From: Collinsella aerofaciens
Lineage (GTDB): Bacteria; Actinomycetota; Coriobacteriia; Coriobacteriales; Coriobacteriaceae
Direction of reading: 5' to 3'
Assembly (NCBI RefSeq): GCF_015546965.1
Contig: NZ_JADMUF010000002.1
Coordinates: forward strand, 249,580-313,579
DNA: 64,000 nucleotides
The position numbers and the translations under genes are program-made. The stretch's first letter is position 1. Every line of letters begins with the position of its first letter. Below the pieces are notes generated by a model, which was not told where the DNA came from, ran no database searches, and was given only the letters and a program-made list of their open reading frames with translations. This document shows, piece by piece, positions 52,708 to 61,436 of this stretch.

Positions 52708-53391
52708 TTAGATGCCGGCGATTGCGAAGTTAAGCAGCCGCTCAGCCAGCGGATACACGGTAACGTCGAAATAGCGGCCGATCACGTCGATGCCGGTCCA
52801 CATGGGCAGCAGATACAGCACGATGATAAGGATCGGCATGGCGTACTGCTGCAGACGATAGTAGTTGGCGAGCGCCTTGCCTTTGAGGAACGGCACGATG
52901 ATCGACGAGCCGTCGAGCGGCGGGATCGGGATAAGGTTAAAGAACGCAAGCGACAGGTTGACCACAATAAAGGTGGCGCCGAAGTTCATGATTTGGGAGG
53001 CCACGGCAAAGGACATGCTGGCGTAAAGGCTGCCATAGGCTGCGTGCATGAGGGCCGCGGCCAGGCACGCGAGCGCGATGTTCGATGCGGGGCCGGCCAC
53101 GCTCACCAGGACCTCGTCGCGCTTGGGGTGCTTAAGGTTATTGAGGTATACGGGCACGGGCTTGGCAAAGGCGAACACCGGGCCGCCGGCGGCGAGCATC
53201 AGCAGCGGTAGGAGAATGGTACCGAACGGGTCGATATGGTTGAGCGGGTTGAGCGAGACGCGACCACGCGAGCGGGCCGTCTTATCGCCGAGCGCCCAGG
53301 CCGCAGCGGCATGCGCGCTCTCGTGGATGACGATACCAACGATGACGGCAACGGCGCTGGCAAGCAGGTTCATGAGGTAGCTGCTGGACAT
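52708..53391 (-). CDS. site-2 protease family (M50) membrane metallopeptidase
   Basis: 227 aa, about six helices. Zinc motif HESAH (HExxH) near residue 24 in the first helix region and the second motif NLIPIPPLDGSSI (NxxPxxxLDG) near 160. Rhomboid-sized M50B enzymes of this type commonly precede scpA in Actinobacteria and Firmicutes; the substrate is unknown. 84 nt separate it from scpA. Confidence 0.88.
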   Translation of the reverse strand: MSSSYLMNLLASAVAVIVGIVIHESAHAAAAWALGDKTARSRGRVSLNPLNHIDPFGTILLPLLMLAAGGPVFAFAKPVPVYLNNLKHPKRDEVLVSVAGPASNIALACLAAALMHAAYGSLYASMSFAVASQIMNFGATFIVVNLSLAFFNLIPIPPLDGSSIIVPFLKGKALANYYRLQQYAMPILIIVLYLLPMWTGIDVIGRYFDVTVYPLAERLLNFAIAGI

Positions 53392-53400
53392 GGCGCTCCC

Positions 53401-53697
53401 CTAGCGGACGCGGCGCGAGGCGCGCGTGAGCAGATAGTCGGCCACAAACAAGATGACGGCCACGATAGCGTAATCCAGGCGGAACACGCCGCCAAAGGGC
53501 GACGTGATGACGCCGTAGCCGGCGATGGCACTCGGCAGGGCACGCGAAAGCTCAACGACAAAGCCAACGATCTGCAGCTTGGCGGTGAGGCCGCTAAAGC
53601 ACAGCAGCACGGTCATCGCGCTCATAAAGATGCCGCAGATGCGACAGGCGATGGCGATGATGCTCATCGCCACGGCGGCGGCCTTACGAGAGTTCAC
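53401..53697 (-). CDS. small hypothetical membrane protein
   Basis: 98 aa with two or three hydrophobic helices (residues 8-45 and 68-90). GTG start at 53697 with GAGGAGA 7 nt upstream; it overlaps the end of the ABC-F gene by 14 nt. A longer frame running back into the ABC-F gene has no support. Not recognised. Confidence 0.6.
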   Translation of the reverse strand: MNSRKAAAVAMSIIAIACRICGIFMSAMTVLLCFSGLTAKLQIVGFVVELSRALPSAIAGYGVITSPFGGVFRLDYAIVAVILFVADYLLTRASRRVR

Positions 53698-55717
53698 GCG
53701 CGGTCTCCTCTTCGATCTGGGTGGAAAGCTCGAGCCATTCGTCCTCGAGCTTGGGCAGCTCCTGCTTAAGGCCGTTATATTCCCCCAGCGCGGCGTTGAA
53801 CTTATCCTGATCGGCATAAAGCTCTTCGCTCGCCATCAATTCCATAAGCTCGTCATAGCGGGCGCGCTTTTTGTCCAGCTCTGCCTCGATCTTCTTGAGC
53901 TGGTTGCGCACACCCTTGAGCTTTTTGTTGAGCGCGGCGCGGGCCTGGGCCTCGGCGCGCTTTTGCTCCTTGGTCTTTTTGCCCTCGGCTGGCTTGGGGG
54001 CGGCAGCGGGGGTGTCGGCCTGGGCGGCGTTGGCTTTGGTTGCCTTGGCCGCGGCGGAAGCGCTCTCCCCTGCAGCCTCGGCGGCGGCGCGGGCTGCGAG
54101 GTCCTCGCGCTTGTAGAGGTAGTAGTCGTAGTCGCCGTCGTAGACCGTGACCTTGCCGTCGCGGATGTCGATGACGCGGTTGGCAACGGCGCGCACCAGG
54201 TGCTCGTCGTGGCTGATTAGTACGATGGTGCCGGGGAAGTTTTGCAGGGCGTTCTCGAGCATGTCCACCGAGTCGATATCCAGGTGGTTGGTGGGCTCGT
54301 CCAGGCACAGGAGCGCCTCGGGCGCCACAAGCATCTTGGCGAGCGCCAGGCGCGCCTTTTCGCCGCCGGAGAGGACGCGGACCTGCTTTTCGATGGAATC
54401 GTTATCGCTAAACAGGAAGGCGCCCAGCAGGCTGCGCTGCTGCGGCACGGTCCACTTGGGCGTGACGGTGTCGATCTCTTGCAGGACGGTGTTGGACTCG
54501 GTCATGCCCTCGAGCGCGTGCTGGGCGTAGTAGGCAACACCCACGTTGGTGCCCAGGTCGCGCGTGCCGGTAGTGGGCGGCTCCAGACCGGCGATGATCT
54601 TCATGAGGGTGGACTTGCCGGCGCCGTTAGGGCCGACGAGCGCCACATGTTCGCCGCGGTAGAGCTTGAGGTCGATGCCGCTGTAGATGTGCTTGTCGCC
54701 GTAGGATTTGGATACGCCCTCCAGGCCAACGACCATGTCGCCCGAGCGCGGCGGGTCGGGGAACTTAAAGTCGATGTGCTTGTGGCCTTCGGGCAGGATA
54801 ACGAGCTCCTTTTTGATCTGCTCGATCTTACGGATGCGCTCCTGGGCCTGGGCCGCCTTGGTGGGCTTGTAGCGGAACTTGTCGACGAAGACCTGCATGT
54901 GGGCGATATCGCGCTCCTGGGCAGCACGCTTGGCGCGCATCTGTTCCAGGTTGTCCTCGCGCTGCTTAAGATAGCTGCTGTAGTTGCCGGTGTAGGTGGT
55001 CACGCGGCGGTTCTCGAGCGCGGCGACGTGGTCGACGCAGGCGTCCATGAAGGCACGGTCGTGGCTGACGATAAGCACGGCGCCGTCGTAGTTCGCGATA
55101 AAGCCGCGCAGCCACTGGACGCTTTCGAGGTCCAGGTGGTTGGTGGGCTCGTCCAGAAGCAGCAGGTCGGGGTGGCGCAGGAAGAGCTTGGCGAGCGCGA
55201 TGCGCATCTGCCAGCCGCCCGAGAACTCAGAACACGGGCGCTCAAAGTCGGTGACCTTAAAGCCCAGGCCGGACAGGATTTTGCGCGCGTTGCTCTCGAG
55301 CTCGTAGCCGCCCAGGTGTTCAAAGCGGTCCTGGACCTGGCCGTACTCGTTAAGAAGCGCGTCGACGTCCTTGCCCTGCTCGGAGAGCTCGGTAATTTGG
55401 GCCTGCAGCTCGTTGGCGCGCTCGCCCATGCGGCGGATTTCCTTGGCGGCCGCCATGACCTCGGCGAGGATGGTGGTGTCCTTGTGCTCCAGGTTGGTTT
55501 CCTGCTCTAGGTAGCCCACCTGGCAGTCCTTGGCATACTGGACCTGGCCGGCGTCGGGGCTATCGATGCCCATGATGATCTTGAGCATGGTGGTTTTGCC
55601 GGCGCCGTTGGGGCCCACGAGCGCAAAGCGCTCGCCGGGGTTGATCTGGAAGGACGCGCCGCTAAAGAGGACGCGCGCGCCGAAGCTTTTTTCGATCTTG
55701 TCGACCAGGAGGATCAT
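53684..55717 (-). CDS. ABC-F family ATPase
   Basis: 677 aa, two ABC domains with no membrane part: Walker [13 protein letters not shown] and [12 protein letters not shown], signatures FSGGWQMR and [11 protein letters not shown], Walker [13 protein letters not shown] and [12 protein letters not shown], the interdomain arm/linker between them, and a C-terminal Ala/Lys-rich hinge and coiled coil (about 555-677). Such proteins act on the ribosomal E site, as translation factors or antibiotic protection; this length and tail fit a housekeeping Uup/YdiF-type. Its first 8 codons are duplicated at 56538-56562. Confidence 0.9.
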   Translation of the reverse strand: MILLVDKIEKSFGARVLFSGASFQINPGERFALVGPNGAGKTTMLKIIMGIDSPDAGQVQYAKDCQVGYLEQETNLEHKDTTILAEVMAAAKEIRRMGERANELQAQITELSEQGKDVDALLNEYGQVQDRFEHLGGYELESNARKILSGLGFKVTDFERPCSEFSGGWQMRIALAKLFLRHPDLLLLDEPTNHLDLESVQWLRGFIANYDGAVLIVSHDRAFMDACVDHVAALENRRVTTYTGNYSSYLKQREDNLEQMRAKRAAQERDIAHMQVFVDKFRYKPTKAAQAQERIRKIEQIKKELVILPEGHKHIDFKFPDPPRSGDMVVGLEGVSKSYGDKHIYSGIDLKLYRGEHVALVGPNGAGKSTLMKIIAGLEPPTTGTRDLGTNVGVAYYAQHALEGMTESNTVLQEIDTVTPKWTVPQQRSLLGAFLFSDNDSIEKQVRVLSGGEKARLALAKMLVAPEALLCLDEPTNHLDIDSVDMLENALQNFPGTIVLISHDEHLVRAVANRVIDIRDGKVTVYDGDYDYYLYKREDLAARAAAEAAGESASAAAKATKANAAQADTPAAAPKPAEGKKTKEQKRAEAQARAALNKKLKGVRNQLKKIEAELDKKRARYDELMELMASEELYADQDKFNAALGEYNGLKQELPKLEDEWLELSTQIEEETARELS

Positions 55718-55748
55718 GGTGCCGCCTTTGACCTTGTGTGCCTATATG

Positions 55749-55776
55749 AAAAAAGGCCCCAACTTACGTTGGAGCC
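55749..55776 (-). terminator. terminator of tRNA-Ala, first copy
   Basis: GGCTCCAAC / GTTGGGGCC hairpin on the minus strand followed by TTTTTT, directly after the tRNA and within the ABC-F leader. Confidence 0.85.
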
Positions 55777-55792
55777 TCATTCAATGCTCGGG

Positions 55793-55865
55793 TGGAGACG
55801 AGGGGGATCGAACCCCTGACCTCTTGACTGCCAGTCAAGCGCTCTCCCAGCTGAGCTACGCCCCC
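55793..55865 (-). tRNA. tRNA-Ala (anticodon GGC), first copy
   Basis: 73-nt cloverleaf on the minus strand: acceptor GGGGGCG / CGTCTCC, anticodon stem CTTGA / TCAAG with loop CTGGCAG, T arm AGGGGTTCGATCCCCCT-type. CCA is not encoded. Identical to the copy at 56638-56710. Confidence 0.95.
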
Positions 55866-56069
55866 GTGCGAAGAAGTACTATACGGGAACTCGGACGGCG
55901 ATGCAAGGACAATTTCGGAAAAACTTTCGGCGGCGCGGCGCCGGGGCGCCCGACCGAGCGCGCGAGACCCGCCCTCCGCTTCCGCGGCGCGGTCCGCCAT
56001 CCGCCCAACGGCTGTCCCGCCGGCGCCGGGCCCATTATCGGGGCCAACCACGCCCCCGCACACCCGACG

Positions 56070-56231
56070 ATTTCAAAACCATGCCGGTTTACGGGGCCAG
56101 GCCGGGAACCCCCGAGCATGGCGCAATCGGTAAAATCAAAACCGCAGGTAGACGACTCGCACATTCCGCGAAATGCAGGGTATGGACGGCCTGTCCTGGT
56201 CCAGCCCCGTAATCCGACATAGTTTTGAAAT
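56070..56231 (+). repeat. palindromic element family 4, copy B
   Basis: Outer arms ATTTCAAAAC (56070-56079) and GTTTTGAAAT (56222-56231) extend inward as CATGCCGGTTTACGGGGCC against AGCCCCGTAATCCGACATA with three mismatches. The core shares GCAGGTAGACG, GCGAAAT and CAGGGTATGG with the copy at 37785-37920, whose arms are different. From 56232 to 56321 nothing else is seen. Confidence 0.75.
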
Positions 56232-56324
56232 GATACTTGTCAAACAGCACTAACAATTACGTGGATTTGAACCGGAAACGTTTATCAAAGCAATTTGGCA
56301 GGCATGTGAAGTGGGAACTTTGAC

Positions 56325-56356
56325 AAAAAGAGGCCGGGCTATTTGCCCGGCCTCTT
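56325..56356 (-). terminator. terminator of tRNA(CAU)
   Basis: AAGAGGCCGGGC / GCCCGGCCTCTT hairpin followed on the minus strand by TTTTTGTC. Confidence 0.85.
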
Positions 56357-56363
56357 GATTCTC

Positions 56364-56439
56364 TGGTGGGCCCTCCGGGATTCGAACCCAGAACCCAGGG
56401 ATTATGAGTCCCCTGCGCTAACCGTTGCGCCAAGAGCCC
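56364..56439 (-). tRNA. tRNA with CAU anticodon (Met or lysidine-modified Ile)
   Basis: Minus strand, acceptor GGGCTCT / AGGGCCC, anticodon loop CTCATAA, T arm CTGGGTTCGAATCCCGG-type, CCA encoded. Loop and stem do not let me separate elongator tRNA-Met from tRNA-Ile2; the lack of a C1-A72 mismatch and 3 G-C pairs excludes the initiator. It sits between the two duplicated units. Confidence 0.9.
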
Positions 56440-56593
56440 TTATAAAGTAGCTGTCGCGGTTGGGTTGGAAGAACAACTTCCAACGTTTTAAACTACGTCG
56501 TGAAATACTACCATGCACGCGGCACCCGTTCAACGCACGATCTTGTCGACCAGGAGGATCATGGTGCCGCCTTTGACCTTGTGTGCCTATATG

Positions 56594-56621
56594 AAAAAAG
56601 GCCCCAACTTACGTTGGAGCC
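56594..56621 (-). terminator. terminator of tRNA-Ala, second copy
   Basis: Identical to the hairpin and T-run at 55749-55776, duplicated with the tRNA. Confidence 0.85.
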
Positions 56622-56637
56622 TCATTCAATGCTCGGG

Positions 56638-56710
56638 TGGAGACGAGGGGGATCGAACCCCTGACCTCTTGACTGCCAGTCAAGCGCTCTCCCAGCTGAG
56701 CTACGCCCCC
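56638..56710 (-). tRNA. tRNA-Ala (anticodon GGC), second copy
   Basis: Identical in sequence to 55793-55865 and in the same orientation, 845 bp away. The downstream terminator is duplicated too. Confidence 0.95.
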
Positions 56711-57042
56711 GTGCGAAGAAGTACTATACGGGAACTCGGACGGCGATGCAAGGACAATTTCGGAAAATATTTTGCGGGCGGCGGCGAGGGAACGCAGCCC
56801 GGCCGCGGACGCAGGCGCGGGAACGGGCCGCGAGGCCCCGCGATGCCCTTTTCGCCCGCGGGGGCGCGCCCCGAGGGCGCGCGGCGTTGCCGCCGCCCTC
56901 CTCTCCGGCGCCCTTGGGACATCTCGAATCCCGCGGACCGCCGTTTCTCGCATCCGCGGCGCGGTCCGCCATCCGCCCAACGGCTGTCCCGCCGGCGCCG
57001 GGCCCATTATCGGGGCCAACCACGCCCCCGCACACCCGACGA

Positions 57043-57202
57043 TTTCAAAACCATGCCGGTTTACGGGGCCAGGCCGGGAACCCCCGAGCATGGCGCAATC
57101 GGTAAAATCAAAACCGCAGGTAGACGACTCGCACATTCCGCGAAATGCAGGGTATGGACGGCCTGTCCTGGTCCAGCCCCGTAATCCGACATAGTTTTGA
57201 AA
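57043..57202 (+). repeat. palindromic element family 4, copy C
   Basis: Same as 56071-56230 apart from the flank after the right arm (TTTCAAAAC / GTTTTGAAA). It was copied as part of the duplication and is not an independent insertion. Confidence 0.75.
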
Positions 57203-57255
57203 CGACACTAGTTCACTAGCAGGCAAACTAGGTCGTTCTAGCTCCTTGTCGCCGG

Positions 57256-58413
57256 CTAATTTCCGATTTCCAACCAGTTGCACAATACACTTGCGCGCAG
57301 TCGCGTCTCGGCGCACTTCATTGCTTCTGATTTAGCTTTATATCGAATTCCCAAACGACTGCAGACGCTTTTGACTATGGTGTCTAGCTGCTTTTTGTCG
57401 TTAAGCATATCGTGGGTTACCAGGAACACGTCGAAACCCATGCTCTGGAGCGCAGTCATGCGCTCCGCATCGTGGTCAAGTATCGCGCCTGATCCATGGA
57501 TGACTTCACCTTGGATTTCGATAATTACTGCCTTCATTAGGATTGGGTTTACAATCACAATGTCGCCGTAGCAAACCTTTTGGTCTGCGATGCTTTGGGC
57601 CGCCTCGGATAGAGGGGTTAAATCGTTGAGGTACACGTATCTGAATCCTGAACCACCTAGACGTCGGGAACGACTTAGAAGAAGGACCCCCGCGACCTCG
57701 AGTGGAGAAGCAGCAATGCCGATAACCTGTTGAGCGGCATCATAGAACTGCTTTCCCCACATTTGGCTTTTAACCTTGTCGGCGAATCGATGCAGGTCGC
57801 TCAGTTCGATGAGCGGCTTTCTCATCCAAAGAGAAGTACCTTTGAGTTTTGTAATCTCTCTTCCGTCCTCACGCTTATTCGATTGGCCTTCAAAATCTGG
57901 GGCTTTTACGGTTGCGCGGGCATAAACTCGTTTCCAAGGGACCTCGTCTTCGCCCTCTCCAAGTTCGAACAGATCCTGCGTGCTGGAATTGCGATTCTCC
58001 TCTTCCGCCATTTTTAACTGCATTTCGACAGCGAGGGTCGGCTCGAAAACAGAAAACCAACCGCAAAGTTCGTACATAGCCAGCACAAGATCCATCTGGG
58101 ACACAAAGCGTGTCATAGTAAATAACGTGTTTAGCGGATTGGTGACACTAAAGCCTAAATGAGTGTCGATTGTTGTGCCGGCATCCGATACCCCTTCCCA
58201 GCGAATAGTGGAGCGCAATCCCGAGTGGTGATTACAACAACCTGGCGAAGCAACAGCGATAATCGGGGTCTTGAGAACGTCGGTTACGAAAGGGGCTTGG
58301 GATAGAGCTCGCCAGCCGTCTTCGGAGTTGGGTAGGCGCGGGTAGCGGTCGCGCACTTGCGGCGGGCAGCGCCAGTAACGGAATGCGGTGTTTGCGCAGA
58401 CGATTTCGTCCAT
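57256..58413 (-). CDS. hypothetical protein with possible nuclease-like C-terminal domain
   Basis: 385 aa, ATG with GGGGAGG upstream. N-terminal FRYWRCPPQVRDRYPRLP and CGWFSVFEP, a middle LSDLHRFAD region, SPLEVAGVLLLSRSRRLGGSGF, and a C-terminal part EIQGEVIHGSGAILDHDAERMTALQ... with FDVFLVTHD. This layout recalls a large coriobacterial family with an AbiEi-like front and a Vsr/DUF559-like PD-(D/E)xK back, but the usual D...E-x-K residues are not clear (I-E-I-Q). Function unknown; position in a toxin-antitoxin island suggests defence. Confidence 0.55.
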   Translation of the reverse strand: MDEIVCANTAFRYWRCPPQVRDRYPRLPNSEDGWRALSQAPFVTDVLKTPIIAVASPGCCNHHSGLRSTIRWEGVSDAGTTIDTHLGFSVTNPLNTLFTMTRFVSQMDLVLAMYELCGWFSVFEPTLAVEMQLKMAEEENRNSSTQDLFELGEGEDEVPWKRVYARATVKAPDFEGQSNKREDGREITKLKGTSLWMRKPLIELSDLHRFADKVKSQMWGKQFYDAAQQVIGIAASPLEVAGVLLLSRSRRLGGSGFRYVYLNDLTPLSEAAQSIADQKVCYGDIVIVNPILMKAVIIEIQGEVIHGSGAILDHDAERMTALQSMGFDVFLVTHDMLNDKKQLDTIVKSVCSRLGIRYKAKSEAMKCAETRLRASVLCNWLEIGN

Positions 58414-58715
58414 TTGCGCCTCCCCTGGTTTCGGCTGCGGGCCGTGCGGATTTCGGGCAAGGTCGATTATCTACTGGGTCATCATGCGGGTAAGTACCGG
58501 AAGCTGACCAAACGCTGACCAATAGCTTGACGAGTTCTGCCGAAAAAGCGTCGTGTGATAGAAATCCGCTGGAAGGAGCTCTGGGCGTGTGGTCCCTGTC
58601 TTCACATTTGCGTATGAATCACATGGGGAATTCAATGAAAATACGCATGCGTTATATACAAAACAAGCAATGGCGTCGGTAAAAAGGGTGCGATAAAAAA
58701 CGACGCCTTAGACGA

Positions 58716-58765
58716 CTACGATTTGATTTTGATGTCAGTTTTGGTGTCACCCTTGGTGTCAAAAA
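58716..58765 (-). other. possible 3' tail of a lost integrase gene
   Basis: Three copies of TTGrTGTCA spaced exactly 12 nt (58729, 58741, 58753) read on the minus strand as DTKGDTKTDIKIKS-stop, a Lys/Asp/Thr tail of the sort that ends some tyrosine recombinases. It lies just after tRNA-Val and its terminator. Weak evidence. The rest of 58414-58810 has no gene that I can support. Confidence 0.25.
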
Positions 58766-58796
58766 GAAAAAGGCCAGAGGCTCAACACCTCTGACC
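58765..58796 (-). terminator. terminator of tRNA-Val
   Basis: GGTCAGAGG / CCTCTGGCC hairpin followed on the minus strand by TTTTTC, 12 nt after the tRNA. Confidence 0.85.
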
Positions 58797-58807
58797 TGCG
58801 CTTTTGA

Positions 58808-58882
58808 TGGTGGGCGATACAAGATTCGAACTTGTGACCCCATCCGTGTGAAGGATATGCTCTACCCCTGAGCCAATCGCCC
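58808..58882 (-). tRNA. tRNA-Val (anticodon CAC)
   Basis: Minus strand, acceptor GGGCGAT / ATCGCCC, anticodon stem ATCC / GGAT with loop TTCACAC, T arm CAAGTTCGAATCTTG, CCA encoded. It is inside an accessory region, typical of an integration site. Confidence 0.95.
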
Positions 58883-59020
58883 GTCGCCTTTCGGCAAAAG
58901 AGATACTAACATAGCCGCGCGTGGTTTACCAAGAACTTTTTGCCCTCGATTTTAAATTCGTGGGTGTCAGTCAAGCAAAAGTGACAAAAGCAATCGGCAA
59001 ACCCGCAGCTAAACAAGCAT

Positions 59021-59809
59021 TTATCGCTTAATCCACGAAGTCTCGGGGCGGCAAATGAGTCGCGCGTTGTTGTAGGCCATATCGAGCGTGAGGCAGGTGC
59101 GCGCGGCGTAAAAGCCGTCCTCGCGCTGGATGGTCAGCGCCAGCTCGGGCTTGTCGCCGGTCAGGCACAGCGGCAAGAGCAGCTGGATCCGGCCGCCATA
59201 GAACTGCGGTACCGCGAGCGTGTAGTTGGCTGCGGCGCGGCGGGCGGCCTCGACGACGGCTCCCTCAAAGGCGCGGCGCAGCAGCAGCGAGTTGTCCTCC
59301 CCCATCAGGCTGGCGGGGATGCGCGTGAGGTTTTCCTCGTCGCCCAGAATGTGGTCGATGTTGGAGCGGATGGGCAGGCGGTAGTCAAAGACCAGCTCGG
59401 AGGGGTCCTCGGCAAAGCGCACGCGGCATGGCAGGTACTCAAACGAGACCAGCATGGGGTCGCTTTCCTTAAAGAAGCCCTTCAAAAACCAGCGCTGGCG
59501 CGCGTCGGGCTTGGTGTTGGGCTCAAACAGGCCGTAGATGGTCTCGTAGCGGCGCGTGTACAGGCCGGTGTTGAACAGGCAGCGGTCGTCGTCGAACACC
59601 AGCGGCAGGTTGGACGGCGCGGTCTGGTCCACGTCGCGCTCGGTCAAAAACACCGCGCGGCTAAACGAAAACGACAGGTAGTTTTTGAGGATGCGGTTGC
59701 CGGGGCCCCAGTCCTCGGGGTCGGCGAGGTCGACCAAACGGTCGTAACAGGGCTCGGGGCAAAACGCGAAGTCGTAGACATTACTGCACAGGGTGCTGGG
59801 GATCTCCAT
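59021..59809 (-). CDS. DUF3825 domain protein
   Basis: 262 aa from the ATG at 59809 (GGAAG upstream). Contains VFDDDRCLFNTGLYTRRYE, YGLFEPN, NIDHILGD, AVPQFYGGRIQLLLPLCL and the closing YNNARLICRP, the pattern of DUF3825, which is often annotated as an OB-fold-like or helicase-associated module. Function unknown; relatives occur next to mobile or stress genes. Confidence 0.75.
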   Translation of the reverse strand: MEIPSTLCSNVYDFAFCPEPCYDRLVDLADPEDWGPGNRILKNYLSFSFSRAVFLTERDVDQTAPSNLPLVFDDDRCLFNTGLYTRRYETIYGLFEPNTKPDARQRWFLKGFFKESDPMLVSFEYLPCRVRFAEDPSELVFDYRLPIRSNIDHILGDEENLTRIPASLMGEDNSLLLRRAFEGAVVEAARRAAANYTLAVPQFYGGRIQLLLPLCLTGDKPELALTIQREDGFYAARTCLTLDMAYNNARLICRPETSWIKR

Positions 59810-59854
59810 GTGGCTTCCAATCAAGATAATGGCCGGCGTGCGGATGCTTTGATT

Positions 59855-60370
59855 CTATACGTGCGACGGGTCGCCCATGCCCGCAATGCAACCGCGGCGC
59901 AGCTCCTCGGCGAGCCCGCTGGTCGTACGGTTTCCGGAAACGAGGTCCTGAATCCAGGCGTAGTACTGGTTGTCTTTGGGCTCGGAGCTGTCGGACAGCA
60001 CGACCGGAGTGCCGGCGAATCTTAGGACAGACAACGCAAAGACAAGGCTGGTGCGCTTGTTACCGTCCTCAAAGATGTGGTCCTTGACCATGTGCTCGGC
60101 CACGTAGGTGACCTGGTCAAAGATGTCTGCGAAGCGGTCGGCCGGCGATTGGCCGAATATCGTACAGAATGCACCCGCAAGCACGGACTCGACGCGTCCA
60201 AGCTCAAGCGCGGCCCGGTCGCCTGCGGCGTCAGTTGTATAGCAGCGCCCGACCGTCATCAGCGTGCTGTGTAGGCGCATCACAGCCGCGGCAATAGCTT
60301 CGAGCGAACCGGCATCATCAAGCACGAGCGGCACGAACGGATGAGCGCCCCGCTGCGTAGCCGCCATCAT
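59855..60370 (-). CDS. Fic/Doc family protein
   Basis: 171 aa. The active-site motif HIFEDGNKRT near residue 97 is intermediate between Fic (HxFxxGNGR) and Doc (HxFxDANKR): the GN is Fic-like, the KR and short size are Doc-like. Doc phosphorylates EF-Tu, Fic adds AMP; which applies is unclear. The ATG overlaps the stop of the upstream 73-aa gene (ATGA), the usual antitoxin-toxin coupling. Confidence 0.82.
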   Translation of the reverse strand: MMAATQRGAHPFVPLVLDDAGSLEAIAAAVMRLHSTLMTVGRCYTTDAAGDRAALELGRVESVLAGAFCTIFGQSPADRFADIFDQVTYVAEHMVKDHIFEDGNKRTSLVFALSVLRFAGTPVVLSDSSEPKDNQYYAWIQDLVSGNRTTSGLAEELRRGCIAGMGDPSHV

Positions 60371-60588
60371 GAGTTCTCCAAGAGCCTGAGCGCGTTGGGC
60401 ATTTCCGCAATAGTTGACCGAATGGCTTCGTCGATCAAGGCGATGTTTTCAAGATCATCGTGTAAAGTGTGGAGTGCTTTCGGCGCGATAGGGTCGGTTG
60501 CGTCTGCTTTACAGTTGTCAAAAGTCATGCTTTCAGGATAATTGCCGCAACAACTATCAGGGCATGTCGTTGCATTTAATGTTTTCAT
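60367..60588 (-). CDS. putative antitoxin of the Fic/Doc protein
   Basis: 73 aa, ATG at 60588 with GGAGGA upstream (GTG at 60591 also possible). Cys-rich start TLNATTCPDSCCGNYPES, then a helical acidic C-terminus (LHDDLENIALIDEAIRSTI). No Phd fold and no clear (S/T)xxxE(G/N) Fic-inhibition motif is seen. Role inferred from overlap with the Fic/Doc gene. Confidence 0.5.
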   Translation of the reverse strand: MKTLNATTCPDSCCGNYPESMTFDNCKADATDPIAPKALHTLHDDLENIALIDEAIRSTIAEMPNALRLLENS

Positions 60589-60671
60589 CACGCCGTCCTC
60601 CTGCTAGCTAAATCCGAGCGTTTAACCCGGGCATTTCGACCATGCAACCTAAATTGATATTCTTGAGGCAA

Positions 60672-60986
60672 TCAATCATCGCTGTCCAAACGTCTAGATG
60701 CCAGGTCGAATACCTTGCCCTTGTCCCTTGCACCTATTGCGATGATTTGAACTACTTCGACGTGCCCATCACGGATGCGATAAATTACGCGAATGCCATC
60801 AGTGCGAAACTTAAGTTCCCTACAACCTGCAAGAAGACCCGAAAGTGGCTTGCCAATTTCATCGGCTCGAAGTGCAAGACGCGCAATACCTTTGTCCACC
60901 ATAGCGCGAACCGAGCCATCGAGTGACAAATACTCTTTCTCGGCAGTCTTATCGTAAAACTCAACCTTAAACCTAGCCACGTTCAC
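60672..60986 (-). CDS. RelE/ParE-type toxin
   Basis: 104 aa. Pattern FKVEFYDKTAEKEYLSLD, LRADEIGKPLSGLLAGCRELKFRTDGIRVIYRI (the phage-derived Gp49-like/RelE core) and a C-terminal IIAIGARDKGKVFDLASRR. Expected to cut mRNA on the ribosome. GTG start overlaps the antitoxin stop by 4 nt. Confidence 0.85.
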   Translation of the reverse strand: MNVARFKVEFYDKTAEKEYLSLDGSVRAMVDKGIARLALRADEIGKPLSGLLAGCRELKFRTDGIRVIYRIRDGHVEVVQIIAIGARDKGKVFDLASRRLDSDD

Positions 60987-61351
60987 TCGAACAGCTCCTC
61001 GTCGGAAATGGGATCGGTCGTCTCGGCTTCTAGCATGGCCTCGAACCTCTCACGTCCCACGGTATCGGAGAACGGGATGCCCTTGCGATTCGAATCAGCG
61101 TCGCCCTGCGCGAGCCTTGCAGCGGCTATGGCGTGCAGGCGCTCCTCTCGGAGCTGTTCGAGTTCAACCGCCATCGCTTCGAACTCGTCGAAGCCGACGA
61201 TAACAGTATCGATGCCATCGTTCCTGTCTGAGACAAATTGCGGCTCCCTTCGAGCGCGACGTCTCGCTTCGCCAAAATTTTTGCTTGCCTGCGTCGAAGT
61301 CAGCACCTGTTCGCGTCCAAAAACGAGTTTCTTGTCTATCACGGCAACCAT
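60983..61351 (-). CDS. Phd/YefM-type antitoxin
   Basis: 122 aa. N-terminal LTSTQASKNFGEARRRARREP is the Phd/YefM DNA-binding fold; the C-terminal half is acidic and disordered and would wrap the toxin. AAAGGAGG 6 nt before the ATG. Operators overlap its -10 (next entry). Confidence 0.8.
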   Translation of the reverse strand: MVAVIDKKLVFGREQVLTSTQASKNFGEARRRARREPQFVSDRNDGIDTVIVGFDEFEAMAVELEQLREERLHAIAAARLAQGDADSNRKGIPFSDTVGRERFEAMLEAETTDPISDEELFE

Positions 61352-61377
61352 AGCAACCTCCTTTATAATCTGTCTCT

Positions 61378-61413
61378 AATACGTATTATAGTCCCTCTTA
61401 AATACGTACTAAA
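61378..61413 (-). promoter_or_regulatory. promoter and operator of the Phd/RelE pair
   Basis: Palindrome TAATACGTATTA (61378-61389) overlaps the minus-strand -10 TATAAT (61391..61386); a second site AAATACGTACTA is at 61402-61412. Autoregulation by the toxin-antitoxin complex is expected. Confidence 0.6.
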
Positions 61414-61436
61414 AGGAAAGTTAAACAGCAATATTC

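Larger units (their letters stand above)
55693..56230. repeat. imperfect duplication, unit 1
   Basis: Matches 56538-57202 in two blocks: 55693-55922 with 56538-56767 (offset 845) and 55981-56230 with 56953-57202 (offset 972). The unit holds the first codons of the ABC-F gene, its leader, tRNA-Ala with terminator, a GC-rich spacer and a family 4 palindromic element. The spacer (55923-55980, 58 nt) is unrelated to that of the other unit. Confidence 0.9.
56538..57202. repeat. imperfect duplication, unit 2
   Basis: Second copy of the 55693-56230 unit. It begins abruptly with the first 8 codons of the ABC-F gene. Its internal spacer (56768-56952, 185 nt) is extremely GC-rich and different from unit 1. 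Upstream, 56464-56484 is a GTTGGAAG / CTTCCAAC hairpin. Ends 54 nt before the next gene. Confidence 0.9.

Noticed and set aside
54242-55510. 422-aa plus-strand frame
   Set aside because: Antisense to the ABC-F gene; Leu/Val/Gly-rich shadow.
56609-57316. 235-aa minus-strand frame across the duplicated region
   Set aside because: It runs through a tRNA gene and a palindromic repeat, so it cannot be a gene.
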